Assembly (NCBI GenBank): GCA_028622995.1
Contig: JAJQJQ010000016.1
Coordinates: 1 to 64,000, forward strand
Direction of reading: 5' to 3'
Source of the DNA: Panagrolaimus kolymaensis
Taxonomy: Eukaryota > Nematoda > Chromadorea > Rhabditida > Panagrolaimidae
Length of the DNA: 64,000 bases
Part shown: piece by piece, positions 27,144 through 37,935 of the stretch
Layout: each line of letters begins with the position of its first letter
Position numbering within the stretch: position 1 is the first letter of the stretch
Notes under the pieces: model-generated
The model's database searches: none
Told to the model about the DNA's origin: nothing
Seen by the model: only the letters and a program-made list of their open reading frames with translations
Made by a program: the position numbers and the translations under genes

Positions 27144-28234
27144 TTATTTTTTACCTAAGAGGCCACTTAAAAGTCCACCACCACTTCCACCACTGCCACC
27201 ACCAAGGAGGCCACCCAAAAGACCACCATTACCTTCACTGCCACCTAATACTCCACCTAAGATGCCATTATTTCCCAATAATCCACCCAAAAGTCCATCA
27301 TCTCCCAAAATGCTTGATAATAAACCTTCAGGACTTAAAAGGCCATCCAATAAATCAGTTCCAAGAAGACCACCGGTTAGGATGTTTAAAAGTTTTTTAA
27401 CGGTTTCAACAATTCCAGTTAAACCATTTCCAAGTAAACCATTAAGGATGCTATCAACTTGGAGGAGACCTTTAAGATTGAGATTATTAAGATTGAGGAG
27501 GCTTCCAAGATCTTTTAAAAGTTGATCAAGGAGTTTTTGAATATTGGTGAGAAGATTAGAAACTAAATTTCCAATAGCTTTATCTTGATCAAGCAAAGTC
27601 AATGCGTCATTATTGATGATGTCCTAAAATTTAATTATTATTTTTTATGCTTGCATTGATTTGAACTTACAGCAAGTTGTTTAACAAAATCTCCAAGTTC
27701 GGGTGAAAGGTTATTAGCAATTTTTTGTACGCTATCAAGGGTTGATCCAACTTTACCTTGAACATCTTCCTTAATGGAATTATATAAATTTGTAAGGTTG
27801 ACATCTTTTTGTCCGCTAACCCAACCATCAATTTCTTGTAAAATTTCTGAATGAGTCAAATTTTCATTTGCAAGTAATTTAGATAATTCATCCAATTGAA
27901 TTTGTGATAAACCGGGAAGTAATTGTTCAAGAATGTTTATGACTTGATCGAGAAGTACACGAACCACTCGAACTACATCTCCAACAAGGCCATCCAAACC
28001 AGCATTAAGGGGCAAAACTTTAAGAATGGATAAAATTCCATCAGGGCCACCTAATAAACCATCTAATCCACCAGCAAGTCAAGCTGAACCAGATGTATCA
28101 GAAGGTAATGATGGAACAGTTACTCCGCCGCCGCTGCCACCAAGAAGACCTCCAAGTAAATTATCTGTTGGTGCTGCAGAGGAGAATGCACACACAGAAA
28201 TTAGCACAATAATAAGATATGCTTTGTTAAACAT
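27144..28234 (-). pseudogene. DUF148-like secreted protein gene, unit 7 (nonsense at codon 52)
   Basis: TGA at 28081-28079; the frame is otherwise open. Intron 27624-27670. The 2.5-kb insertion lies about 540 bp upstream of this start codon, beyond the TATA box, so it does not break the gene directly. Confidence 0.8.
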
Positions 28235-28766
28235 TTTTGGATTCAATCAAATAAATGATATGAATTTAAAAAAATTGATGCCACTTTTATATTAGCTTTT
28301 TTGGTGATTGAACACCATTATTTTGATCAAAAAATAATCAGCCATTGTTTTTTTAAACAAAACAAAAAAAAAACATTGCATAAATTAATGTTTTAATAAA
28401 ACCATTTCAAAGTTGCAAAACAAAAAAAATATGGGATTAAAATTTAAAAAATTCTAGTCGGTCAATTAAGTTTTTTTCAAAACAGTTGCTGCTGCTTTTT
28501 ATGAAAAGTTTTCTCAAACTTTTTACTTTCATTAAATTTTTATCTTTCTTCAAACATTAATTTTTTTTTCTAATTAAAAAACGTTTTTTTCTCGCAATTT
28601 CTTGCATCAACGCTTGATGCTTGTGTTTACAAGGAAAATGAAGGCTTCCAAATCGGCCTGTTAGGATTCGATTTGAAAAATATCATTCAAAATGTATGTA
28701 AAATTGCATAAACAATAATAAAAATAAAGTACTTTTCCCCTGGAATTTTTTTTCTTATTCAAAACA

Positions 28767-28776
28767 TTTTAAACTA
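28767..28776 (+). repeat. Left 10-bp direct repeat flanking the insertion
   Basis: TTTTAAACTA, matching 31302-31311. The uninterrupted units have it once. Confidence 0.75.
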
Positions 28777-28943
28777 TAATTTTGATTGGCTGTGGAAGCC
28801 TGGAAATCTATCATGGGAAAATTCAATAAAAATGAAAAAATTAGCATAAAAAAATGAATGAATGTTCAAAGTAAAAAGCTTTTCATTGTATGAAAATGTA
28901 GCGTTGATGAGCGGTTGTTTTTTTTGAGTTACCCAATGATGCA

Positions 28944-29040
28944 AAAGGATCGAAATAAATTCAAATATGCCTTAGGATCTAAATATCTAAAAGATCCAAA
29001 TACCCAAAGGATCCAAAAATGGTAAAGGATCCAAGATCTG
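28944..29040. repeat. Short GGATC-rich irregular repeat
   Basis: Six GGATC/AGATC-type motifs in under 100 bp (28947, 28975, 28992, 29009, 29027 and 29034), spaced irregularly and joined by AAATA-type sequence. A weaker version appears near 29340. The role is unknown. The rest of 28777-29400 shows no gene. Confidence 0.55.
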
Positions 29041-29406
29041 AAGAGAGTTGCATAAAACAACATGGACAATGACTTTTTTATTGAAAAGAAATAATTAGCT
29101 ATTATTATTGAGGTGCTATAAAGCATTTGGGGTTCTTTAGAAGGAAGTGGATAATTGGATAAGGAAATTAGTTGCGCGGTGGAAAAACCTTAGGTATATT
29201 AAATGAAGATCTTATATACGTACTATGAGAATGATGAAAATCCATGCAATAGCATTTTAAAAAGCCATAAGAATTTAGCAAAGTTGCAAAATTTTATCTA
29301 TTACAGCGTCTTATATGCTCAACGTATCTAATATGGTAAAGAATCCAAATCCATAAATTTTAAAGGTTGCAACTTGCAAGGATAGATTTTAATATATACA
29401 ATATGC

Positions 29407-29421
29407 CGGGCCGAAGGCCCG
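29407..29421. other. GC hairpin 1 of the insertion (CGGGCC-GAA-GGCCCG)
   Basis: Perfect six-pair stem with a three-base loop in otherwise AT-rich sequence. Confidence 0.7.
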
Positions 29422-29584
29422 CATTTCCCTATCTGTTGGATAATGTTGGTGACTTTTATTTCGCTGGGTAAAAATGAAAAGAGATCTAATTTATTTAGAT
29501 TTGGTATAAAGTTTAAATTTTGAGTATTTTTGAAAACGGATAAGATGATATAAAATTAATAAATGCAAAATGAAGTAGTTATAT

Positions 29585-29603
29585 CGCGGGCCGGAGGCCC
29601 GCG
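29585..29603. other. GC hairpin 2 of the insertion (CGCGGGCC-GGA-GGCCCGCG)
   Basis: Perfect eight-pair stem with a GGA loop, the strongest hairpin in the window. Two more hairpins follow within 60 bp. Confidence 0.75.
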
Positions 29604-29623
29604 TGTTGCGAGGATCTTTTTAA

Positions 29624-29660
29624 CCACCTTTATGGTGGCCCCCGCTGCAGGGTATGCAGC
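29624..29660. other. Two adjacent hairpins (CCACC-TTTAT-GGTGG and GCTGCA-GGGTA-TGCAGC)
   Basis: Stems at 29624-29628/29634-29638 and 29644-29649/29655-29660. They overlap the start of the short ORF at 29632, so the same bases may form RNA structure, code, or both. Confidence 0.65.
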
Positions 29661-29858
29661 ATTATATGTTGAGGGAGAGCAAGAGGAGGTAAGTCGTTTA
29701 TTTTCATGTTATGTATTTTCTATTTTTATTTTATGATTGAACAGATATCGCCACTTCACGGAATATGCTTTTATTGTACATTCTTTTACGCAGCTATTAT
29801 GATAGTAAAAAAAGTAAATAATCATAAATATTATGCAAATTTATCCTTGAAATTTTAG
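29632..29858 (+). CDS. Possible 56-residue two-exon ORF in the insertion
   Basis: Exon 1 (29632-29688) encodes 19 residues beginning MVAPAAGYAALY. It ends at a good donor GAG|GTAAGT. A 56-bp intron ends TTGAACAG, and exon 2 (29745-29858) continues in frame with ISPLHGICFYCTFF and a hydrophobic stretch to a TAG. The splice sites are strong and the phase fits, but the product is short, unrecognised and overlaps hairpins. It could equally be a non-coding leader. The TATA box of the next gene follows 18 bp later. Confidence 0.35.
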
Positions 29859-29875
29859 ATGAAACTTCAAAATCC

Positions 29876-29884
29876 TATATAAAG
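29876..29884 (+). promoter_or_regulatory. TATA box of the OB-fold-like gene
   Basis: TATATAAAG lies 88-96 bp upstream of the ATG at 29972, leaving room for a 5' leader of roughly 60 bases. Confidence 0.5.
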
Positions 29885-29971
29885 AAAAGCGCAAAGCAAA
29901 AACTGTTCATTTCAATTCAAAATTTGGTTGCATTCTGGTCGCTTGAATTCTTTGTTTAAAAAATCTAAGAA

Positions 29972-31088
29972 ATGTCTCAATCTGATGTTCCATTTTCTGG
30001 TGATGATGCTCAATCTGCTGGCGTTCCTCAATCTGGTGGTGGTCCAAAATCTGCTGGTGTTCCTCATTCTGGTGCTTTTCCTCAATCTGGTGGTGGTCCT
30101 AAATCTGCTGGCGGTCCTCATTCTGGTGCTTTTCCTCAATCTGCTGGTGTTCTTCTTTCGCAAGATCATATCCAATTATCTAAGGTATCAGATGTTATGA
30201 AGATCAAGAAAAACATGCGCCATCAGTAATTTTTTTCTTTATTAATTTACTCTTATTATTATTTTTTTAGTGCTTTTGATATAATATGTCGCATTGCTTC
30301 CGTATCAAAAGATGATCCACGTTATAAGTACTTCAACTGCGTTATTTCTGATGATGAGTATGCTGATATCCAAAAGAAATTTTCGTTTAAAGTTAATGGT
30401 GAAAATCTTGCTGGATATGTTGATATTGGTGTTGGTGACATCATATGCCTTAAACAAGCTATCAAAGCCGAAAATCGTCGCTCATCAAGTGCTTATGTTT
30501 TCAAATCTGATGATCTCAATATCCAACTTATTGCTGGTAGAGAAACAACAGCAGAAATCCTGTTTTCAACTGTTCGTGGAGAAGTTAAGAATTTCAACCT
30601 TCTTGCAAATGAAAAGAAAAATGTTATCCTCCGCGGTATTGTTGATTGCTTGCCTAAGAAACATGGTGATAAATGGATTGTAATGCTGGCTGATTCTTTT
30701 GATAACATTATTGAACTTGAACTTAAATCATTTGTTGAAATCAAAGCTGGTGATGAATGTACCGCTTATGGTGATATATTTAAAGCTGGTAAGTTATATT
30801 TTCAAAACAATGAGTATATTTGATGTTTTAGATGGGATCATTTTTATGGTTTGCAATAATATTATTAAAATTAATCATTCTCAACTTGGTGCTCAAGGAA
30901 TAGCTGGAAGTGGTAAAGAACAACCTGCTGCAATTGGTGGAAAAGAAAGCGTTCAACATGGTGAAAAAGATGCTGTTGGTCAAGGTGGAAAAAACAAAAC
31001 TTATGGTGCTGGAGAAAAACAAGGAGGAGTTGATGGAAAAGAAAATCCTGCTCAAGCTAAACATAAGAATACCGGTCGTAATGGATAG
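29972..31088 (+). CDS. OB-fold-like protein with Gly/Ser/Pro repeats, carried by the insertion
   Basis: Three exons (29972-30225, 30271-30788, 30832-31088) joined by 45-bp and 43-bp GT/AG introns give 342 residues, all phases consistent. Residues 19-54 are two copies of an 18-residue repeat (PQSGGGPKSAG...HSGAF). Residues about 86-174 and 201-271 each look like a beta-rich OB fold. In the first, YVDIGVGDIICLKQAIK and DDLNIQLIAG recall the single-stranded-DNA-binding OB fold of POT1 or RPA-type proteins. Residues about 272-342 are a Gly/Lys/Gln-rich, charged tail. No catalytic motif is visible. The likely role, binding single-stranded nucleic acid, is inferred from fold pattern only. After the TAG the frame goes on in the same style through further stops to 31175. 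Confidence 0.72.
30026..30151 (+). repeat. 54-bp in-frame tandem repeat, 2.3 copies
   Basis: Copies at 30026-30079 and 30080-30133, with a partial copy to 30151. Each encodes the 18-residue Pro/Ser/Gly unit of the OB-fold-like protein. Copies differ mainly at third codon positions plus one V/G change, so they are conserved at protein level. Confidence 0.8.
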
Positions 31089-31175
31089 AAGTAATCTGCT
31101 GGTGGTGGACGTTAAGAAACTGGTGGTCAAATTCGCTCTCGCAAGTTTGCAAATCAAGATAAAAAAACTATTAAA
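31089..31175 (+). pseudogene. Former C-terminal tail of the OB-fold-like gene, interrupted by stops
   Basis: In the same frame as exon 3, the sequence after TAG (31086-31088) reads K, stop (TAA), SAGGGR, stop (TAA), ETGGQIRSRKFANQDKKTIK, then a final TAA. The Gly/Gln/Lys-rich basic composition continues that of the tail. Each of the three early stops is one C-to-T step from a Gln codon (CAG, CAA, CAA). It therefore looks like a tail of about 28 residues lost by recent mutation. It could also be chance composition. Confidence 0.45.
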
Positions 31176-31273
31176 TAAATAATTGGTGTTTTAATTTTTT
31201 TGTAATTTATAATATAATTAGTTCAATGAAATAAATTTTCCTTATTAATACAATTTGTAAAATTATGGGGATC

Positions 31274-31290
31274 GCGGCGCGGAGCGCCGC
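31274..31290. other. GC hairpin near the right end (GCGGCGC-GGA-GCGCCGC)
   Basis: Perfect seven-pair stem with a GGA loop ending 11 bases before the end of the insertion. It is followed by TTCTTGCCTAG. A hairpin just before a CTRR end is the helitron 3' pattern. Confidence 0.7.
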
Positions 31291-31301
31291 TTCTTGCCTA
31301 G

Positions 31302-31311
31302 TTTTAAACTA
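31302..31311 (+). repeat. Right 10-bp direct repeat flanking the insertion
   Basis: TTTTAAACTA; the array sequence resumes from here without loss. Confidence 0.75.
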
Positions 31312-31817
31312 AATTTTGTGTCTCTATGGTTGCTTGATGCAGCAGATAAATAAATGGATCACAGTTGAGATGCTTCTAACGGACGGAATACAAAACCTCG
31401 TTGGGATTAATTTTAATATATTTAATTAAAAATATTTGGATCAAAAAATCCAAATGTCCAATTCAGGCCCTAATTCAATACGATATTCACTAATGTCTTG
31501 CCTTAAAGCATGATGCTTGTGTTGATATGTCTGGAAATTGTTTTTTTGCATCTATTTCTGAAATGTCTTGTATTTGCATGAATTTATTTGAAATAAAATA
31601 AATAAAAACAAGAAAAAATAAGATCTGCTGAAGGGGCAAAAAATATTTGTTTCATAATTAAAACTTCAAAAAATATTTCAACACTCAACAAACTGTTTTT
31701 GGTTTTTTTGTAGTGAAAACATGCATCAAATATGTTTAAAACATTAAAAAGAATTTGTACAATTAATTAATATGTTAAACCAGAAATTTTAATAAGCCAA
31801 AAAAATCAAAAATTTTG

Positions 31818-31996
31818 TGTTGTTGTTGTTGAGGTGGTTGTTGTTGTTGGGGTGGTTGTTGTTGTTGGGGTGGTTGTTGTTGTTGGGGTGGTTGTTGTTG
31901 TTGGGGTGGTTGTTGTTGTTGTTGTTGTTCACCGGGTTTCGAACCCAGCGAAAATTCTACAACGTATTGCAAAAATTCCACTGCGCGACGAAACCC
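31818..31996 (-). repeat. tRNA-derived SINE-like element, unit 8
   Basis: The tail starts with GAGGTGG followed by four GGGGTGG, the same type as unit 1 apart from one G. Confidence 0.68.
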
Positions 31997-33843
31997 GATA
32001 ATATAACAACAACTTTTTTGGACTATATGAAAGTGTACTTTTTGTTGAATTTTCAATTAAATTTTCAATTTTTTTGGACAATTTTGAAAGAAATTAAAAT
32101 AGTGGATTACCTAATTCATTTATTATATATTTTTACTCATGTTTTTCAATCCATTTTCTTCCCAACTAATTATTCAATGAAGTTAGTTAGGAATATTTAA
32201 ATTTAATGTTTTTCACTTAAAGAAACCTTTTTTAAAGTTAATGCTTTGGCAAAAATCAAAAAATTCCAAAATTAATTTTTCTGTTTTTAAAATTTTGTTG
32301 ATTAATTATTTTACTAAATATTCGAACTCCACTTTTTTTTTTCAATCATTGAGCTCATCAACAAGATATTTGGGTTTTAAATAAATGAATAACATTAAAA
32401 AATTAATTTGCTGAATCACGTTTTGAGTTACGGTGTTCAATAAAGCAGCATATGGATATTTTTATCCAAATATTTATTATATGATTTTTAAAGATTATTC
32501 CCAACAGAGTTTTGAATCGCATACCAATTATGACCTTCAACCAACATCCATAATTTATTAACTATCTTTGTAAACGATCACTTCGAGGTGAACGTAACAA
32601 CTATAAATTGCTTCCAAATCTGCATGATAGGATCCGATTTAAAAAATATCATTGAAAATGGATGTAAAATTGCATAAACAATAATAAAAATAAAGTACTT
32701 TTCCCCTGGAATTTTTTTTCTTATTCAAAACGTTTTTCTTCTTCATTTTCTTGCTTCAAAGTTTGATACATGTGTTCATTTAGAACTCAACGTCTGGATA
32801 TCAAAATTTTTGAATTGCGAAGATTTTTTTATTTTCCAAGTAATTTTTGTTTATTTTTTTAACCATGAAAATGTAAGTCAAAGGTAACTCACTCACTCAA
32901 TTAAAGAGATTTGAAATTTCAAAGTGATCGTGTTCAACGTGTCCTATTTTTTTGTTCAAAGCCACATAGCTCGATCAGAGCCTTTTCTTTCACTAAACAA
33001 AAATTGATCGAATTTTTGTAGAATTTTATGTGATTTATCACATCTGATAAACAAAATTTTTTTAATGTTTCATTACTTATGACTTTGGAATTTATTTTCC
33101 TTTATCAAAGCATTATTTTTTGCTTTAAGTGAAAAAACATTAAATTTTAATTATCTTCCAAATCGACCTGATAGAATCGGATTCTAAAAATATCATTGAA
33201 AATGGATGTATAAATGCTTTGAATTTTAATAACCAAACAAAAATAAATGAATCATCGATGATTGATTCAATTAATTATCAAATTATTCTAATCATCCAAA
33301 CACCTGTATCTAATTTATTAATAAAAAACCTCATAGGTATTGGTAGCGGCATCCACATCCACATTGCATTATCAACAAAAAAATCATTATTACTTTTTTC
33401 TAAATATTTGTTTCGCTTAAAGCAAAACTTTCCAAAATTTATTTTAATTTTTCCAAAGCCACTTTAAAAAGAGCTGGAATTTAATTATTACCTCAAACTT
33501 TGGGTAATTAAACCGAAGATAAATAATTTTTCATTCTTTTTCTATCAAAATATAAAATAAGGAAGGATGCGTTTGTGTTTTTTTTTATTTAGTTGTTCAC
33601 TCTCTTTCTTTTTCAACCATAGATATACAGAAAAGAGAGAAAGGAAGATAACGCACAAAAAGGTGGAGAAAAAAAAATGTCTGTCGGTGGTCGTCGTCGC
33701 TGACTTATTTTTTTCAAAGAAAATATTTTGATGATATCATTGCACTTTTTTTTTTTAGAATGCTGATTGATTTATTAATTGAGACAGTAATATTTACAAT
33801 AAATTATTAATAACATTATTATTAAATACAAACAATATTATAT

Positions 33844-34934
33844 TTATTTTTTACCTAAGAGGCCACTTAAAAGTCCACCACCACTTCCACCACTGCCACC
33901 ACCAAGGAGGCCACCCAAAAGACCACCATTACCTTCACTGCCACCTAATACTCCACCTAAGATGCCATTATTTCCCAATAATCCACCCAAAAGTCCATCA
34001 TCTCCCAAAATGCTTGATAATAAACCTTCAGGACTTAAAAGGCCATCCAATAAATCAGTTCCAAGAAGACCACCGGTTAGGATGTTTAAAAGTTTTTTAA
34101 CGGTTTCAACAATTCCAGTTAAACCATTTCCAAGTAAACCATTAAGGATGCTATCAACTTGGAGGAGACCTTTAAGATTGAGATTATTAAGATTGAGGAG
34201 GCTTCCAAGATCTTTTAAAAGTTGATCAAGGAGTTTTTGAATATTGGTGAGAAGATTAGAAACTAAATTTCCAATAGCTTTATCTTGATCAAGCAAAGTC
34301 AATGCGTCATTATTGATGATGTCCTAAAATTTAATTATTATTTTTTATGCTTGCATTGATTTGAACTTACAGCAAGTTGTTTAACAAAATCTCCAAGTTC
34401 GGGTGAAAGGTTATTAGCAATTTTTTGTACGCTATCAAGGGTTGATCCAACTTTACCTTGAACATCTTCCTTAATGGAATTATATAAATTTGTAAGGTTG
34501 ACATCTTTTTGTCCGCTAACCCAACCATCAATTTCTTGTAAAATTTCTGAATGAGTCAAATTTTCATTTGCAAGTAATTTAGATAATTCATCCAATTGAA
34601 TTTGTGATAAACCGGGAAGTAATTGTTCAAGAATGTTTATGACTTGATCGAGAAGTACACGAACCACTCGAACTACATCTCCAACAAGGCCATCCAAACC
34701 AGCATTAAGGGGCAAAACTTTAAGAATGGATAAAATTCCATCAGGGCCACCTAATAAACCATCTAATCCACCAGCAAGTCCAGCTGAACCAGATGTATCA
34801 GAAGGTAATGATGGAACAGTTACTCCGCCGCCGCTGCCACCAAGAAGACCTCCAAGTAAATTATCTGTTGGTGCTGCAGAGGAGAATGCACACACAGAAA
34901 TTAGCACAATAATAAGATATGCTTTGTTAAACAT
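33844..34934 (-). CDS. DUF148-like secreted protein gene, unit 8 (intact)
   Basis: Exons 34934-34371 and 34323-33844 encode 347 residues with GGA at codon 52. The translated exons are identical to unit 1 as far as I can read. This is the first intact copy to the right of the insertion. Confidence 0.8.
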
Positions 34935-35982
34935 TTTTGGATTCAATCAAATAAATGATATGAATTTAAAAAAATTGATGCCACTTTTATATTAGCTTTT
35001 TTGGTGATTGAACACCATTATTTTGATCAAAAAATAATCAGCCATTGTTTTTTTAAACAAAACAAAAAAAAAACATTGCATAAATTAATGTTTTAATAAA
35101 ACCATTTCAAAGTTGCAAAACAAAAAAAATATGGGATTAAAATTTAAAAAATTCTAGTCGGTCAATTAAGTTTTTTTCAAAACAGTTGCTGCTGCTTTTT
35201 ATGAAAAGTTTTCTCAAACTTTTTACTTTCATTAAATTTTTATCTTTCTTCAAACATTAATTTTTTTTTCTAATTAAAAAACGTTTTTTTCTCGCAATTT
35301 CTTGCATCAACGCTTGATGCTTGTGTTTACAAGGAAAATGAAGGCTTCCAAATCGGCCTGTTAGGATTCGATTTGAAAAATATCATTCAAAATGTATGTA
35401 AAATTGCATAAACAATAATAAAAATAAAGTACTTTTCCCCTGGAATTTTTTTTCTTATTCAAAACATTTTAAACTAAATTTTGTGTCTCTATGGTTGCTT
35501 GATGCAGCAGATAAATAAATGGATCACAGTTGAGATGCTTCTAACGGACGGAATACAAAACCTCGTTGGGATTAATTTTAATATATTTAATTAAAAATAT
35601 TTGGATCAAAAAATCCAAATGTCCAATTCAGGCCCTAATTCAATACGATATTCACTAATGTCTTGCCTTAAAGCATGATGCTTGTGTTGATATGTCTGGA
35701 AATTGTTTTTTTGCATCTATTTCTGAAATGTCTTGTATTTGCATGAATTTATTTGAAATAAAATAAATAAAAACAAGAAAAAATAAGATCTGCTGAAGGG
35801 GCAAAAAATATTTGTTTCATAATTAAAACTTCAAAAAATATTTCAACACTCAACAAACTGTTTTTGGTTTTTTTGTAGTGAAAACATGCATCAAATATGT
35901 TTAAAACATTAAAAAGAATTTGTACAATTAATTAATATGTTAAACCAGAAATTTTAATAAGCCAAAAAAATCAAAAATTTTG

Positions 35983-36089
35983 TGTTGTTGTTGTTGGGGT
36001 GGTTGTTGTTGTTGTTGTTGTTCACCGGGTTTCGAACCCAGCGAAAATTCTACAACGTATTGCAAAAATTCCACTGCGCGACGAAACCC
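35983..36089 (-). repeat. tRNA-derived SINE-like element, unit 9
   Basis: Single GGGGTGG interruption, like unit 2, with three more TTG triplets. Confidence 0.68.
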
Positions 36090-37935
36090 GATAATATAAC
36101 AACAACTTTTTTGGACTATATGAAAGTGTACTTTTTGTTGAATTTTCAATTAAATTTTCAATTTTTTTGGACAATTTTGAAAGAAATTAAAATAGTGGAT
36201 TACCTAATTCATTTATTATATATTTTTACTCATGTTTTTCAATCCATTTTCTTCCCAACTAATTATTCAATGAAGTTAGTTAGGAATATTTAAATTTAAT
36301 GTTTTTCACTTAAAGAAACCTTTTTTAAAGTTAATGCTTTGGCAAAAATCAAAAAATTCCAAAATTAATTTTTCTGTTTTTAAAATTTTGTTGATTAATT
36401 ATTTTACTAAATATTCGAACTCCACTTTTTTTTTTCAATCATTGAGCTCATCAACAAGATATTTGGGTTTTAAATAAATGAATAACATTAAAAAATTAAT
36501 TTGCTGAATCACGTTTTGAGTTACGGTGTTCAATAAAGCAGCATATGGATATTTTTATCCAAATATTTATTATATGATTTTTAAAGATTATTCCCAACAG
36601 AGTTTTGAATCGCATACCAATTATGACCTTCAACCAACATCCATAATTTATTAACTATCTTTGTAAACGATCACTTCGAGGTGAACGTAACAACTATAAA
36701 TTGCTTCCAAATCTGCATGATAGGATCCGATTTAAAAAATATCATTGAAAATGGATGTAAAATTGCATAAACAATAATAAAAATAAAGTACTTTTCCCCT
36801 GGAATTTTTTTTCTTATTCAAAACGTTTTTCTTCTTCATTTTCTTGCTTCAAAGTTTGATACATGTGTTCATTTAGAACTCAACGTCTGGATATCAAAAT
36901 TTTTGAATTGCGAAGATTTTTTTATTTTCCAAGTAATTTTTGTTTATTTTTTTAACCATGAAAATGTAAGTCAAAGGTAACTCACTCACTCAATTAAAGA
37001 GATTTGAAATTTCAAAGTGATCGTGTTCAACGTGTCCTATTTTTTTGTTCAAAGCCACATAGCTCGATCAGAGCCTTTTCTTTCACTAAACAAAAATTGA
37101 TCGAATTTTTGTAGAATTTTATGTGATTTATCACATCTGATAAACAAAATTTTTTTAATGTTTCATTACTTATGACTTTGGAATTTATTTTCCTTTATCA
37201 AAGCATTATTTTTTGCTTTAAGTGAAAAAACATTAATTTTAATTATCTTCCAAATCGACCTGATAGAATCGGATTCTAAAAATATCATTGAAAATGGATG
37301 TATAAATGCTTTGAATTTTAATAACCAAACAAAAATAAATGAATCATCGATGATTGATTCAATTAATTATCAAATTATTCTAATCATCCAAACACCTGTA
37401 TCTAATTTATTAATAAAAAACCTCATAGGTATTGGTAGCGGCATCCACATCCACATTGCATTATCAACAAAAAAATCATTATTACTTTTTTCTAAATATT
37501 TGTTTCGCTTAAAGCAAAACTTTCCAAAATTTATTTTAATTTTTCCAAAGCCACTTTAAAAAGAGCTGGAATTTAATTATTACCTCAAACTTTGGGTAAT
37601 TAAACCGAAGATAAATAATTTTTCATTCTTTTTCTATCAAAATATAAAATAAGGAAGGATGCGTTTGTGTTTTTTTTTATTTAGTTGTTCACTCTCTTTC
37701 TTTTTCAACCATAGATATACAGAAAAGAGAGAAAGGAAGATAACGCACAAAAAGGTGGAGAAAAAAAAATGTCTGTCGGTGGTCGTCGTCGCTGACTTAT
37801 TTTTTTCAAAGAAAATATTTTGATGATATCATTGCACTTTTTTTTTTTAGAATGCTGATTGATTTATTAATTGAGACAGTAATATTTACAATAAATTATT
37901 AATAACATTATTATTAAATACAAACAATATTATAT

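Larger units (their letters stand above)
1..28776. repeat. Tandem array of ~4.1-kb units, left block (units 1-7)
   Basis: Direct reading shows the same ~4.1-kb sequence head to tail. Taking the motif GCATCTATTTCTGAAATG as the unit start, units begin at 2, 4166, 8249, 12393, 16557, 20703 and 24867. Lengths of units 1-6 are 4164, 4083, 4144, 4164, 4146 and 4164 bp; unit 7 is 4146 bp once its insertion is removed. The sequence at position 1 is already inside the repeat, so the array continues to the left. Each unit has one minus-strand secreted-protein gene, one SINE-like element and long AT-rich spacers. Copies differ by only a few substitutions, so the amplification or homogenisation is recent. 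Confidence 0.97.
28777..31301. mobile_element. 2.5-kb insertion in unit 7, unclassified mobile element or transferred segment
   Basis: Unit 7 breaks off after CATTTTAAACTA and resumes at TTTTAAACTAAATTTTG. TTTTAAACTA is thus present on both sides (28767-28776 and 31302-31311) as a 10-bp candidate target-site duplication. Removing 2535 bp restores unit 7 to 4146 bp, exactly the length of unit 5. The insert shares no sequence with the array. It has hairpins, a short two-exon ORF and an OB-fold-like gene. I see no terminal inverted repeats, transposase, reverse transcriptase or poly(A) tail. The right end has a GC hairpin followed by CTAG, as in helitrons, but the left end lacks TC. Confidence 0.8.

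Noticed and set aside
31086..31175. Genetic code with TAA/TAG as glutamine in the insertion
   Set aside because: The upstream coding region uses only CAA/CAG for Gln and no TAA or TAG across 342 codons, so mutation or chance explains the stops better.
28777..31301. Retrotransposon or retrovirus-like element
   Set aside because: No reverse transcriptase, integrase, long terminal repeats or poly(A) tail could be found in any frame.
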